Shown: positions 20,387-29,333 of the stretch, one piece after another | How the letters are laid out: the number at the start of each line of letters is the position of its first letter | Numbering within the stretch: position 1 is the stretch's first letter | Virus record (IMG/VR): IMGVR_UViG_3300049629_000421 | Span: 1 to 37,240 of that record | Length of the DNA stretch: 37,240 nucleotides | Source: a virus | Strand: one strand, 5' to 3' | The notes under the pieces: model-generated | Seen by the model: only the letters and a program-made list of their open reading frames with translations | Told to the model about the DNA's origin: nothing | Databases searched by the model: none | Position numbers and translations under genes: made by a program

Positions 20387-20928
20387 CACAACCTAAAATA
20401 ACACGCCCTGAATTAATCGACAAGTTAAAACCCCTTTATCCTGCTTTAGAAGATGAAATACTAATCATTGGGATTCGAGGGTATTATAAGAACTCAATGG
20501 GTAAAACAGGTGTAAATGATAGGTCTATCTATGATGATGCGATTATTATAATGACCGATAACGAATTTCATACTTTCAATGCTAATTGTGATCCATCAGC
20601 ATATCGCAAAGGAATTGCATCATTAAATCCAGGTGTATGGAGAGTTTACAAGTTTGATATTCATGGCGGTCGTTCATCTCAATACCCTGCAATATGTCAA
20701 CGTGCTGGAGTTGTTACTGTTACTCGTGATGGTGGCAAAGTTGATACAGGTATGTTTGGTATCAATATTCATAAAGGAGGTTATAAAGGCACGTCAAGCG
20801 AAGGTTGCCAAACTATACACCCCGACCAATGGCAACGATTCTATTCAACTATGGAAAGACTAGCAAAGTCTATTCATGGTGACAAATATAAATCACAAGT
20901 GTATGCCTACGTGCTAATAAATAATTAA
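20383..20928 (+). CDS. Putative endolysin (peptidoglycan-active enzyme)
   Basis: 181 aa. FGINIHKGGYKGTSSEGCQT (residues ~125-144) recalls the catalytic H...S-x-GC signature of L,D-transpeptidase/YkuD folds, and a DIHGG earlier (~88) gives another conserved His. Proteins ending in an INIH-GG...S-GCQTI-P-QW block are often annotated as lysis proteins in phages, but I cannot assign a bond specificity. No signal peptide, so export would need a holin; a holin-like gene faces it at 20985-21215. Last gene of the plus-strand block. Confidence 0.6.
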   Translation: MTQPKITRPELIDKLKPLYPALEDEILIIGIRGYYKNSMGKTGVNDRSIYDDAIIIMTDNEFHTFNANCDPSAYRKGIASLNPGVWRVYKFDIHGGRSSQYPAICQRAGVVTVTRDGGKVDTGMFGINIHKGGYKGTSSEGCQTIHPDQWQRFYSTMERLAKSIHGDKYKSQVYAYVLINN

Positions 20929-20957
20929 CTCTCTGTTTTGTTCGGTTGTTTCATGTT

Positions 20958-20987
20958 AACCCTACCTAAATTGGTAGGGTTTTTTTA
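20958..20987. terminator. Bidirectional terminator between convergent blocks
   Basis: AACCCTACC (20958-20966), loop TAAATT, GGTAGGGTT (20973-20981), then a T-run to 20986. The 9-bp stem is flanked by T on the plus strand; on the minus strand it follows the stop at 20985-20987 and has GTTAACATG after it, so termination is stronger for the plus strand. Confidence 0.82.
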
Positions 20988-21215
20988 TTCACTCGGAGTG
21001 TCTTTAGGTTGTTCAACATCAGCTAAAAGCAAATCGAAAAACTCCATTGAACCACTTTGAATCAATTTACAAACAAGTAATGTTTTAGAATCTTCGGGAA
21101 TGTAAAGTACTAAAATAGCTAGTGTCAAATTCGATGCCCAACTTACTATTTTCTTTGTAAGTCTAAACCAATAAGGTGCAGGTAAATGTGTGTTATTAAT
21201 TGATAACTTTGCCAT
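20985..21215 (-). CDS. Small membrane protein, holin candidate (76 aa)
   Basis: ATG 21215. One moderately hydrophobic segment (NLTLAILVLYIP, residues ~29-40) preceded by basic RLTKKIVSW, and a charged C-terminus ending QPKDTPSE. Size and position next to lysis-type genes suit a holin or accessory lysis protein, but sequence alone does not prove it. Four nucleotides after the PAS protein. Confidence 0.45.
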   Translation of the reverse strand: MAKLSINNTHLPAPYWFRLTKKIVSWASNLTLAILVLYIPEDSKTLLVCKLIQSGSMEFFDLLLADVEQPKDTPSE

Positions 21216-21219
21216 AGTT

Positions 21220-21873
21220 TTATTTTTTTTTGATTTCTTTGATTTCTTGATTTAGCTTAAGCATCGTTGGCGTTCCTTTCAAATCTTGTATGAAGTTGAA
21301 AATACAAGTCAGTTTTTCATCTGCTGTTTCCTTTTCACCAACCACCCATACGCTACCTATAGCACGATTTAGTTTATTATCTGCATCATAACGAAATATA
21401 GCTTTGTAATGGCACTCATTTATAACCTTGTAAGTGTCTTTATCTACAACTCTATAATGGTCTGTAATCTTGATTGTATAGCTATTAACAGCCATTTCCC
21501 ATGTTTTCTTAACTCTATCAACATCATCTGGATGAATAAACGATAACCAACCATAGCCATACATTTGGTCGGCTGTTGTGTTGAATATACTTAACAAGGC
21601 ATCGTTAACCTCTACACATAAGCCTTTACTATCACATATGAATAATGCTGTACCACTCATATCAAACGTACTTTCCTGCATCATCTGAAGTATCTGAACG
21701 TCTTTTTTTATAGCTTTCACATCGGTAACTAAACCTTTTAAAGTGGTCAATGATTCTTCTCTAAAATCTTTCGTTGATTTGTATGATGTATAAAAATGTC
21801 GAATCACAAAAGGTACAGCCACACCGCCTACCCATTTGATACCTTCTGTCGCTATTTCGGGAATGTCAATCAT
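21220..21873 (-). CDS. Membrane-anchored PAS-domain protein
   Basis: 217 aa. Residues ~10-28 (EGIKWVGGVAVPFVIRHFY) are a likely membrane anchor; 30-65 a coiled coil; ~70-170 a PAS fold with PAC end: FICDSKGLCVEVNDALLSIF, YGYGWLSFIHPDDVDRV, GSVWVVGE. PAS domains bind small ligands or sense redox or light; they are unusual in phage virion or lysis gene blocks. There is no kinase or other output domain, only a charged C-terminal helix. The anchor plus coiled coil resembles small phage holin-like proteins, so a ligand-gated lysis or host-envelope function is conceivable (inference). Confidence 0.75.
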   Translation of the reverse strand: MIDIPEIATEGIKWVGGVAVPFVIRHFYTSYKSTKDFREESLTTLKGLVTDVKAIKKDVQILQMMQESTFDMSGTALFICDSKGLCVEVNDALLSIFNTTADQMYGYGWLSFIHPDDVDRVKKTWEMAVNSYTIKITDHYRVVDKDTYKVINECHYKAIFRYDADNKLNRAIGSVWVVGEKETADEKLTCIFNFIQDLKGTPTMLKLNQEIKEIKKK

Positions 21874-21899
21874 GTAAGTAATAATCGTTTAGTACTTAT

Positions 21900-22106
21900 T
21901 CAGTCTATATTTTTAGGTACATAATCAATTTTGTCTAACGTAGATAAATCTTCGTGAATTTCAGCAAATGCAACATCATTCAATACTTCCTCACCAACAA
22001 CCCAATTATCATTGGCGTCACTTACAAATTCAAGCAATGAATTGCCATTTTTATAGCCATTTAATCTATCGAATATATCTTGTGTTGCTAGTAGTACTAT
22101 TGCCAT
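21900..22106 (-). CDS. Small acidic protein after the adhesin gene (68 aa)
   Basis: ATG 22106, sharing one base with the stop of the preceding gene. Acidic, no membrane span. Small genes directly after receptor-binding proteins are often chaperones, but nothing in the sequence proves it. Not recognised. Confidence 0.58.
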   Translation of the reverse strand: MAIVLLATQDIFDRLNGYKNGNSLLEFVSDANDNWVVGEEVLNDVAFAEIHEDLSTLDKIDYVPKNID

Positions 22107-23275
22107 TATAATGAATTTATATAAGTGTCTAATATTATTTTTAACTGAGCATTTTCAGCAACTAGCGAAGCACCCATAGCATAGACAGAAGCACACGCAT
22201 CACATCCGCTTGGGAGAACATATTGATTACCGCTAGCGATACTTGTACTCGTTGCTGTACGACTTATTTGGGTACTTCCATTAAATAGTTCAACGTTGGT
22301 AGATGATGTACGATTTATGACTTTCAAACCTGCACCGCTTAAATCTGCATTCGATGAAATAACTCCACTTGTTTGATTTATCTTTTGGTCATTACTATTT
22401 CTATTTTGGAAAGTGTTTTGCGTAAATGTTAGATAAGAATCTAATAAGTAATAAGGACTTGTTATAAACGCAGTTTTTAAATAAATGAATCTTGAGGCGT
22501 TATTCAATGTGTATTGAACTCCGCTTGTGGCTGGGTTAAAATTCGTATTCAAATATGATGTAGAAGCATTACCCTTGAATCCTTGACTAGCTGTAAACGA
22601 TGGTGAATTAACTAATGTAACTTGGTGTGATGAAGGTGCTTTGAAATTCAACGTAGCCATGTTGCTGTTGTTGGTAGCAAACAAATAAAGTATATCTAAC
22701 TTAGACCATATTCCTGCACTTTTTAGACTTAATACTGTTGCGTTTTGTTTCGTTTGTAATGTCGCATCTGGCAAAGTATAGCCTAGTGTTGTCCCTCGTG
22801 ATAATACAGCGTAGTAGTCAGCGTCTAAAATATAACTACCTGCACTCGTTGCGTTCGCACTACCATCATCATCACTAGCGGTTTCTACTATTGTAATCGT
22901 CTTACCTGCATCACTTGTTATTGGCACATACGTTGCTCCGCCTGTTTGAACTGTTACGCCATTAGATTTCCATACCCATGTTATAGTTATAGGCAAATCA
23001 GCAGTCCATGTACCTGCAACTCTAGTCAATGTTTGACCAACCGCTAAATTTCCTGTTATTGAAGGTAAGACTGTATTTACAGGTGCATTACCATCGCTAC
23101 ACAAATTATTAGCCAAAAAAAATTGTTGCCATTCATACTCATTTTTAGCTTCGTTATTCGTAAACCAAACCGAATCTGAATAATTGCAACACGTGAAATC
23201 CTTAGTACAAACCAATGCGCTAAACTCCTCTTGAGTTAATACTTTTAATGTTGCTATGTTAGTATATGTAGGCAT
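22106..23275 (-). CDS. Receptor-binding/adhesin-like virion protein with Ig-like and LamG-like parts
   Basis: 389 aa from ATG 23275, which overlaps the upstream stop by one base; the longer frame from 23314 is unlikely. An N-terminal ~60-residue part carries CTKDFTCCNYSD. Residues ~65-140 look like an Ig-like domain (VGQTLTRVAGTW, SDAGKTITIVETASDDDG). The rest (~145-389) is beta-rich, Ser/Thr/Asn-rich, like concanavalin/laminin-G-type domains in Bacteroidota phage tail proteins. Last large virion gene, so a host-recognition protein is likely. Confidence 0.65.
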   Translation of the reverse strand: MPTYTNIATLKVLTQEEFSALVCTKDFTCCNYSDSVWFTNNEAKNEYEWQQFFLANNLCSDGNAPVNTVLPSITGNLAVGQTLTRVAGTWTADLPITITWVWKSNGVTVQTGGATYVPITSDAGKTITIVETASDDDGSANATSAGSYILDADYYAVLSRGTTLGYTLPDATLQTKQNATVLSLKSAGIWSKLDILYLFATNNSNMATLNFKAPSSHQVTLVNSPSFTASQGFKGNASTSYLNTNFNPATSGVQYTLNNASRFIYLKTAFITSPYYLLDSYLTFTQNTFQNRNSNDQKINQTSGVISSNADLSGAGLKVINRTSSTNVELFNGSTQISRTATSTSIASGNQYVLPSGCDACASVYAMGASLVAENAQLKIILDTYINSL

Positions 23276-23541
23276 TATGGTAATGTTGTTGTATTTTGTC
23301 TGAATGATGTACAAGCATAGTAAACGTTGAATAGATTATCGACTATCACATCCGATTGATCACCTACCATGTCGAATGCGACTGAGGACCGATATGCAGT
23401 AACCGCTGAAACGCCCGACGTTACCGATACTCTATTTTGTGTGAAAGTAGTTCCTGCGGTTGTTAGCACCCCTACATAGTATTTTGAAGCGTATGATAGA
23501 TGAACTAAATCCGTTCCGTTTGGTATAGTTTGAATAAACAT
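23275..23541 (-). CDS. Small virion-block protein, unknown (88 aa)
   Basis: Beta-rich, Thr/Ser/Val-rich (YYVGVLTTAGTTFTQNRV). Shares one-base overlaps with both neighbours. Probably a tail or decoration subunit by position. Not recognised. Confidence 0.6.
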   Translation of the reverse strand: MFIQTIPNGTDLVHLSYASKYYVGVLTTAGTTFTQNRVSVTSGVSAVTAYRSSVAFDMVGDQSDVIVDNLFNVYYACTSFRQNTTTLP

Positions 23542-23894
23542 TATAACTCTAGTTTTTGTGAATTAACAATAGGGTTAACCGACTTTTCAGTTAATGATGT
23601 AGCATAGAATACTAAGCCACCAAATACGCAATATAAAGGCAATACAAGCCATATATTCATATGAGTGAACAAAGCATAAGCTATGAATATAACATCCGCA
23701 AATCGTTGAATAGTGCAAATTTTACAACCTCCTAACGACTTGTACATGAATACGTTTTTATCTTTGAAATAATCCAAAGGTTTTTGCATGAATGACAATA
23801 GTTGCATAGGCTTAATCAAGTGAAGATATAACGAACCTAATCCACTTGCACCAACCGAAAGCATTAAGAATAATAGTATGTTATTAGTTGCCAT
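23541..23894 (-). CDS. Membrane protein with GGCKIC motif (117 aa)
   Basis: Hydrophobic segments at ~5-25 (ILLFLMLSVGASGLGSLYL), ~62-76 and ~78-98 (WLVLPLYCVFGGLVFYA). Between them GGCKICTIQRF has a CxxC pair, possibly metal- or redox-active. A membrane protein inside the virion block may act at DNA entry, exclusion or lysis. Overlaps the upstream gene by 11 nt. Not recognised. Confidence 0.62.
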   Translation of the reverse strand: MATNNILLFLMLSVGASGLGSLYLHLIKPMQLLSFMQKPLDYFKDKNVFMYKSLGGCKICTIQRFADVIFIAYALFTHMNIWLVLPLYCVFGGLVFYATSLTEKSVNPIVNSQKLEL

Positions 23895-24576
23895 TTTGTA
23901 TAGTGTTTGAAATTTGTTGAAGTCCTATTGATGTTCCTGTTGGTAAGTTTGAGAAACAAGCTAAATAGGCATTTGTTGTTAAATCAGCGTTGCAGTCATC
24001 AATGACTACGTTTATTTGAATTTCAATAGTATTGTCGGTTAATTGAGTTATATCGGTAATCGTTATAGTATGGTTAGGACTATTCGAAACGCTAATACCA
24101 CTTGATACCGCAACTATTCCATAAGCCTCACCATCACTCATATTTGCAACAATATCAATAGTGCTACCATCTTGCAACAATGATAAATCATTGAATACGA
24201 TAGTCGCATTGATAGGTAATAGAGCAGTTGGTACACCCGATTGGCATAGGTCCTTCTCTAGTGTGATAGTACTAGTCAACGCGGTTGTATCTTGAGCAAC
24301 TACAACGCTAGGAGTTACTTTAACTTTGAAACAATTTATATACGTTCCACCCGAATCATATACCGCAAATGTAGTATTTGAATTTTCGTTGAATATGCCA
24401 CTTGGAATAGTTACAAACCCAATGCCATTGTGCGAAATAGTTTTTGTAATCGTTGCACCATTAAAATCAAATGTCATTGTAAACGAAGATGCACATGATG
24501 AAGCTATGTTAGTCACAACATCGTTACAACTTCCTACACATCCTAAGTCTATTGGGTTTTCACAACACATTAGCAT
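23884..24576 (-). CDS. Cys-rich beta-sandwich-like virion protein (230 aa)
   Basis: Begins MLMCCENPIDLGCVGSCND; six Cys lie within the first 30 residues. The rest is beta-rich with Thr/Ser/Asn, typical of tail or decoration proteins. An alternative ATG two codons in (24570) coincides with the previous gene's stop. Not recognised. Confidence 0.6.
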   Translation of the reverse strand: MLMCCENPIDLGCVGSCNDVVTNIASSCASSFTMTFDFNGATITKTISHNGIGFVTIPSGIFNENSNTTFAVYDSGGTYINCFKVKVTPSVVVAQDTTALTSTITLEKDLCQSGVPTALLPINATIVFNDLSLLQDGSTIDIVANMSDGEAYGIVAVSSGISVSNSPNHTITITDITQLTDNTIEIQINVVIDDCNADLTTNAYLACFSNLPTGTSIGLQQISNTIQNGN

Positions 24577-25055
24577 TCACAATTTAAGGTTTTACAATTC
24601 TTTGCTGAAATCAAACTCGTTTGCTCGAAGTCCAACAAAAGCAAAGATACATTTTTAAATGAATCTGTTATATTTCTAGTACCTGTTTCTTCAAAGAAAA
24701 CTTGTGTCTTACTACTAACTGACCTACTGACCACACATCCATTTTCACTTATAGCGGTTAGTAAAGCTAGTTGCAATTCTTCTTCATTTAATCCAGTTGT
24801 TATCGATACAATTCGATAAGTACTTGTTTTTTCGTATGATAATACTCTACATGATCTATTAAAAGGTCTATATGTAGCCTCTTTTAAATCTCGAATATAA
24901 AAGTAATTACCTTTGTTGTCCGATATGCCTGAATAGTTTCCGTTTTCATCCATTACTATCTCCGTTCCAGATGGCTTAGAAACGTTGGCATACCCATCAT
25001 TGTATTGAGGGTAATTAGTTAGTAAATCTGTTTTTATTTTGTCTAGTATGTTCAT
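24570..25055 (-). CDS. Head-tail connector/tail-completion-type protein (161 aa)
   Basis: Placed after the head genes in the position of neck proteins. Mixed alpha/beta; ends LNCEC with three Cys in the last eight residues. Overlaps both neighbours by a few bases. Role inferred from order only. Confidence 0.55.
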   Translation of the reverse strand: MNILDKIKTDLLTNYPQYNDGYANVSKPSGTEIVMDENGNYSGISDNKGNYFYIRDLKEATYRPFNRSCRVLSYEKTSTYRIVSITTGLNEEELQLALLTAISENGCVVSRSVSSKTQVFFEETGTRNITDSFKNVSLLLLDFEQTSLISAKNCKTLNCEC

Positions 25056-25603
25056 TTTTTAGCAACGATTATAGCCTTATCAACTATGGCTTGTTTTAAA
25101 AATTCACCCTCCGCAACACTCAATGAAAATATAGTCCCATATTTTTCATCTTGACTTTCTATTTTTATGTGTTCGGTTTTATCAGCGTTCCCAAATAGCA
25201 CCTCACTACCAAATTTATAAACTCTTAACGCCCTTTCCTCACTTCCAGAATATTTTAAATTAATGTTTGGTGTTTCACGACCTTGTATATCTCGAAATTG
25301 ATTATAACCTTGCGCTAAGAACATTGATTTACGTTGGTTACCATTCTTAAACTTACCTTTATTAACCTTACCTTGAGGCTTAAATGAGGCTTTACGAATG
25401 AATGAATCTTTATCGAAGTAGCTAGGTTTAGTTGAATAAGTACCTATTGGACTACCATCCGTTTTCAAGCCTTTCGCAAACACTCTATCTTTAAACTCCG
25501 CTTCGACTTCTATCATCGACTGCATAGCAATAGTAGTAGGAAATTGTTCGTCTAAATTCCTTGCTATTTCTGCTAATCTTTCCGATAGAATTTCAAAACC
25601 CAT
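25052..25603 (-). CDS. Tail completion/virion morphogenesis-like protein (183 aa)
   Basis: Basic and helical with DGSPIGTYSTKP (residues ~48-60), a style seen in phage virion morphogenesis proteins that join tail to head. One-base overlap with the upstream gene and 4-nt overlap downstream. Family assignment tentative. Confidence 0.55.
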   Translation of the reverse strand: MGFEILSERLAEIARNLDEQFPTTIAMQSMIEVEAEFKDRVFAKGLKTDGSPIGTYSTKPSYFDKDSFIRKASFKPQGKVNKGKFKNGNQRKSMFLAQGYNQFRDIQGRETPNINLKYSGSEERALRVYKFGSEVLFGNADKTEHIKIESQDEKYGTIFSLSVAEGEFLKQAIVDKAIIVAKK

Positions 25604-26577
25604 TACACATTAGTTTTAAGTTGTACGCCCGAGCAATCAACACATTTACAGCCTCCATCGTTATTGACTAAGAACGACCTCATGCCATTCATCGCATTGG
25701 TTAAATATCCATTGTATGTAGCAAATCCTGCTTGTGCTTGTTGAGCTAGTTCTTCACCTTTATAAATAGTTAAATAGTTTAAACGATGGTTTTTAATCAT
25801 TTCATCATAGAACATTGCACCACATAATTCATAGGCACTTTGCCCGATTAAATTAGTCGTAGCCATGTCGCATATCAACGTTGATAAATCACATTTGCAT
25901 ATCGTACTAACATCTATTCCATAAGCCTCCGTTGTATTCGTCGTTGAGTTGTTTAACCCATTAACACGTACACATTCATTTTTCAACGTGCCACTACATC
26001 CAGTTCCACATGAAGGAGTATTCGTGTAAACGCTAATATCACTAGGTAACGTTATTTGTACTTCATTCCCTTCGATAGTTAGATTCAAATCAAATTCACT
26101 TATTTCACCTGCTACCAAACTAACAATAGGGTTATAAGTTACACCGCTAGTATCAGCTATTTTCAAAGTCACATCACCTGTATAATTCGAGTAAACTCTT
26201 ACTTTAGTAATGACTATTTTTTTAAATCTACATTTAGGATTTTGTTTATAAATAACTAATCCTCGACGTTGACCGCTTGTACCTGCACTTATTGTAGTAG
26301 TGCCATAATTGCCCGTACTCCATAAGTTTGATGGTATCGTATTCACTCGATAATTAGAAGCTATAAACGCTTGTATATCGTTGTTCAAACGCAACATAGC
26401 ACGTCGACGCAAATCAACTAGATAATTAAACCCTGTGATAGTTTTTTCATCATTGTAGTTTGATGCGCTTTGTATTGTTATGCCAGGATAATCAGTTATG
26501 AAATAACCGCTTAACGATTCCGTATCAGCACCATCACATTGAGCCTTAATGCCTATAATATTTTCTAAACAATTCAT
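25603..26577 (-). CDS. Cys-rich head/neck protein following the major capsid gene (324 aa)
   Basis: Thirteen cysteines, several in tight pairs (CGTGC, CKC, GGCKCVDC). The central part (residues ~110-190) is beta-rich. Preceded by a terminator after the capsid gene, so expressed at a lower level than capsid. Probably a connector or minor structural protein by position. Not recognised. Confidence 0.58.
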   Translation of the reverse strand: MNCLENIIGIKAQCDGADTESLSGYFITDYPGITIQSASNYNDEKTITGFNYLVDLRRRAMLRLNNDIQAFIASNYRVNTIPSNLWSTGNYGTTTISAGTSGQRRGLVIYKQNPKCRFKKIVITKVRVYSNYTGDVTLKIADTSGVTYNPIVSLVAGEISEFDLNLTIEGNEVQITLPSDISVYTNTPSCGTGCSGTLKNECVRVNGLNNSTTNTTEAYGIDVSTICKCDLSTLICDMATTNLIGQSAYELCGAMFYDEMIKNHRLNYLTIYKGEELAQQAQAGFATYNGYLTNAMNGMRSFLVNNDGGCKCVDCSGVQLKTNV

Positions 26578-26588
26578 TTGGTAAATTT

Positions 26589-26613
26589 AAAAAAGGGAGG
26601 TTATTAGCCTCCC
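26589..26613 (-). terminator. Intrinsic terminator after the major capsid gene
   Basis: On the minus strand GGGAGG (26613-26608), loop CTAATAA, CCTCCC (26600-26595), then TTTTTT. It lies 16 nt after the capsid stop and would raise capsid output relative to the downstream genes by partial termination. Confidence 0.85.
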
Positions 26614-26628
26614 CATTATTTAATCAGA

Positions 26629-27708
26629 CTATTCACAAGTTACAGTTGCTTCAGGGCAAACGTCGTATTTAACGACACCATTGAAACATGAATCATTACA
26701 ACCTTGTACAGGAAGTAACAATGTCTTGTAGTAAGAACCCAAACGATACTGCCATTTTTGACATTTTGGTTCGTAAACCAAATCTAAGTCAAATAAATGA
26801 CCAGTTGCAGGGTCTTCTACTACTGTATGTAAAAACGATTCACCTTCACGAATCAAAGAACTAGGGTCTACTGAATCCCATCTTTGCGGTGAGTTACGAG
26901 ATGCAAACATACCAGCATTTTTAGACCATGACAATACGTTCACGATGCCTGGCAACGCAGCTAACATAACCTCATTACCTTCGGTTGTAGGTGCGCAATT
27001 CGCAGCAACAATATTCTTATCATAGAATGAAGCAAATCGGTCAGCAATAGACAAGTTCACACCTGCATCACCAACACCACCTGCATTGATTCCACGAGAA
27101 TATTTTTTAACGATACGATTACCCAACAACAATGGACTAACACCGCTGAATCCTGCATCCGCAAAATCAGAAAGAATGTCATAATCTACATTGAAGTTTG
27201 GACCGCCCAAAGCGTTCAATAGTTTGTAAGTCTTAGTATCAACACCAGTTGCAACACAACCAGCACCAGCACATAAGTCAGTAACTACATCCACATCAAT
27301 AGCGTTCTTGATTTTCTGCATTTGATCCCAAATTGCTGAAGCGAAAACGTCTTGAACTTCTAACGAACCTAAATCACGTAAAGACGTAATAGGTAAGTTC
27401 TTCCAAACAGGCATTGACTTACAATCGAATGAATTGAAAGTTAAGCAAGTTGTTAAAGTTCCCGAATCAGTACCAGCCCCAGCACAATCAAACGAATCAC
27501 AATCAATAGGTGTATCGCATTGCGGTGCTGCATAAGTGATAGAATATTGCGAAGTCTTACCATTCGCTTGAATCATTTTAGCTTGTACTTCAGCTCCGTT
27601 TTGTGCTGAGTAAGCCATTTCTAAAGCACCTGTTGGAGCTTGAAATCTTGATAAACGATACAGGTTATTTAATTTTTCCTGTACGTTCAAAGTGCAATTA
27701 TTTGCCAT
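26629..27708 (-). CDS. Major capsid protein
   Basis: 359 aa. The call rests on position: after a coiled-coil scaffold-like gene and before neck-type genes, with a strong terminator behind it. The protein has an N-terminal helical part (residues 1-35), a Cys-rich Asp/Gly loop (CDTPIDCDSFDCAG) and mixed alpha/beta core with no signal. It contains 14 cysteines, many for a capsid protein, so disulfides or metal sites may stabilise the shell. The 162-bp leader contains no full consensus promoter that I can see, only TTG-N19-TATTTAAA. Confidence 0.78.
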   Translation of the reverse strand: MANNCTLNVQEKLNNLYRLSRFQAPTGALEMAYSAQNGAEVQAKMIQANGKTSQYSITYAAPQCDTPIDCDSFDCAGAGTDSGTLTTCLTFNSFDCKSMPVWKNLPITSLRDLGSLEVQDVFASAIWDQMQKIKNAIDVDVVTDLCAGAGCVATGVDTKTYKLLNALGGPNFNVDYDILSDFADAGFSGVSPLLLGNRIVKKYSRGINAGGVGDAGVNLSIADRFASFYDKNIVAANCAPTTEGNEVMLAALPGIVNVLSWSKNAGMFASRNSPQRWDSVDPSSLIREGESFLHTVVEDPATGHLFDLDLVYEPKCQKWQYRLGSYYKTLLLPVQGCNDSCFNGVVKYDVCPEATVTCE

Positions 27709-27870
27709 TTGTTTTAATTTTTAAGAGTTATAAAATATGTAACAATTAAAATAGGTTTGTACAGACCAAATTAAGAAAAAGTTTAGTTTTTTTAAATAGG
27801 ATAAAACTTTGAAAATCCAAGTTGTTTTTTGTTGTTAGCGATTACCCATCGCAAAGGGTTGCAAGTATCG

Positions 27871-28719
27871 TTATGATGCGACAACAGTAGCTAGTTTAGC
27901 AGCTAATCCTGTTGCACCTGTTTTAATATTATCGTTTTGAGTTGTAGTCGTTGTTGCTTGTCTTGTTTCCGTTCCGTTTGACTTCTTACCTAATCCAAAA
28001 TTCTCAACTAAATCATCTACTAAGCCTTCAAAAGTTTGCAAAGTTGTATCGTTTTTCTTTAGTGGTGTATCTGTATTCACTAAGTCGTAAAGTCCAATAT
28101 TACCATCTTCTTTCAAACGTAGCAAAGCCTTATTGGATAGTTGACCACGTATTAACTCCGCCACCGCTGTTGGTGCAATAGACGTTTTGCCATCTAGTAC
28201 CTTCAAAAGTTTTTCGGTTATTACGCCATCCAACTTGAACTTATTGATAGCCTCCGTTGCTTCGTTCTTATACTTAGTTTCCAATTCGGGCAACTTAGTT
28301 TCATACTCAAGGATTTTGCCATTGGCGGTATCAAGCATCTTTTGCAGTTCGTGTTCACTCGTTCCTAACTTGTTTGATACTTTCGTTTTCAAAAGTTCAA
28401 TAGCTACATCATAGGTCTTGCCATCGTTTGCAGGATCGTTCAATACATCGTCAATTTCCTTGTTAGTCAAAGCACCACCGAAAGCCTTATTTGCTTTTAA
28501 TAAGCCTTCTTTCAAGTATTTACCTTTCAATGATTTTCTTTCTTCATTAAACTTACCGCTTAGTTCCGATTCAATAAAAGGCTTTGAATAGCTTTGAGCA
28601 GATTTCAAGATAGCATCCAATGTTTCTGGATTTTCTTCATCACTTAACAAAGACGCTGATAATTCAGTCACGTCTTCAATTCCCAATGCTTTCAATAAAT
28701 TTTCAATGTTTTTTGACAT
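27871..28719 (-). CDS. Capsid scaffold protein
   Basis: 282 aa from ATG 28719 (MSKNIENLLKAL); a GTG ten codons upstream is less likely. Long charged helices and coiled coil between residues ~40 and 180 (LDTANGKILEYETKLPELE), then a less ordered tail rich in Thr/Asn and a hydrophobic end. This shape and the place just before the capsid gene are typical of GP20-like scaffolds that shape the prohead and are then removed. Confidence 0.78.
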   Translation of the reverse strand: MSKNIENLLKALGIEDVTELSASLLSDEENPETLDAILKSAQSYSKPFIESELSGKFNEERKSLKGKYLKEGLLKANKAFGGALTNKEIDDVLNDPANDGKTYDVAIELLKTKVSNKLGTSEHELQKMLDTANGKILEYETKLPELETKYKNEATEAINKFKLDGVITEKLLKVLDGKTSIAPTAVAELIRGQLSNKALLRLKEDGNIGLYDLVNTDTPLKKNDTTLQTFEGLVDDLVENFGLGKKSNGTETRQATTTTTQNDNIKTGATGLAAKLATVVAS

Positions 28720-28797
28720 ATATTTTAGTTTAGTTTTACTATTTCCCACAGTTAGCGCAACCGCCTGTTGTTATTTGTTTTCCGTTGTTAAAGAAAG

Positions 28798-29001
28798 TTA
28801 TTTTTTTTTTGAATCTATTACTTCCCAATCTGATTCTTTGTATAAAGTTCCGTATTGTTTAGCGTTTACGATTATGTCTTTTCCTTGTTTTACCTTATGT
28901 CGAATAGTTAACCAACCAACTTTTACAGGGTTTGTTACCTTTGATTCAACAACTGGATTAACTTCTTCTTGTTCTATATTTAATTCTAATTCGTCAGCCA
29001 T
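28798..29001 (-). CDS. Small protein with possible frameshifted Cys-rich extension (67 aa)
   Basis: ATG 29001, TAA at 28800-28798. Ends DSKKK at a run of ten A on the coding strand (28810-28801). In the -1 frame the reading would continue as KITFFNNGKQITTGGCANCG plus Lys to a TAG at 28741-28739, close to the scaffold start. Either the run is a homopolymer assembly error or slippage makes a longer form with a C-x-x-C end. Acidic N-terminus (ADELELNIEQEE). Role unknown. Confidence 0.6.
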   Translation of the reverse strand: MADELELNIEQEEVNPVVESKVTNPVKVGWLTIRHKVKQGKDIIVNAKQYGTLYKESDWEVIDSKKK

Positions 29002-29003
29002 TT

Positions 29004-29264
29004 TTATAATATTGATAAGTTAGGATTTTCGGCACATTTACGCTCGGCAAACTTTCTATCAACCGCCATAGCTATTATTTTACCATTCTTCAAAAGTTTA
29101 ACTTTGTCGGTATGAATTAATACATTACCTTGTAGTTTTACAGGTGTAACTTCTTCTATGGTTGGTACTAGCTTAGTGACTTCGGGTGTAACTTCGAATG
29201 TTTGTTCTATCTTAGGTTCGATAGTTGGTGTTAAATCAACTTTCTTTTTTGTAGCCTTTGCCAT
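29004..29264 (-). CDS. Small Lys/Thr/Val-rich protein, unknown (86 aa)
   Basis: Low-complexity N-terminal half (Lys, Thr, Pro, Glu), then a small compact part with IHTDKVKLLKNGKIIAMAV and DRKFAERKCAENP. Two nucleotides before the next gene. Possibly a small head protein. Not recognised. Confidence 0.6.
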   Translation of the reverse strand: MAKATKKKVDLTPTIEPKIEQTFEVTPEVTKLVPTIEEVTPVKLQGNVLIHTDKVKLLKNGKIIAMAVDRKFAERKCAENPNLSIL

Positions 29265-29333
29265 GATGTAAAATTAAACCCAATATGTTAATTATTTTTT
29301 TACTATCTATTATTATAAATTATTATTAATAAC

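Noticed and set aside
27838-27853. Hairpin GCGAT/ATCGC between scaffold and capsid genes as terminator
   Set aside because: Only five base pairs with no T-run on the minus strand; not enough to call.
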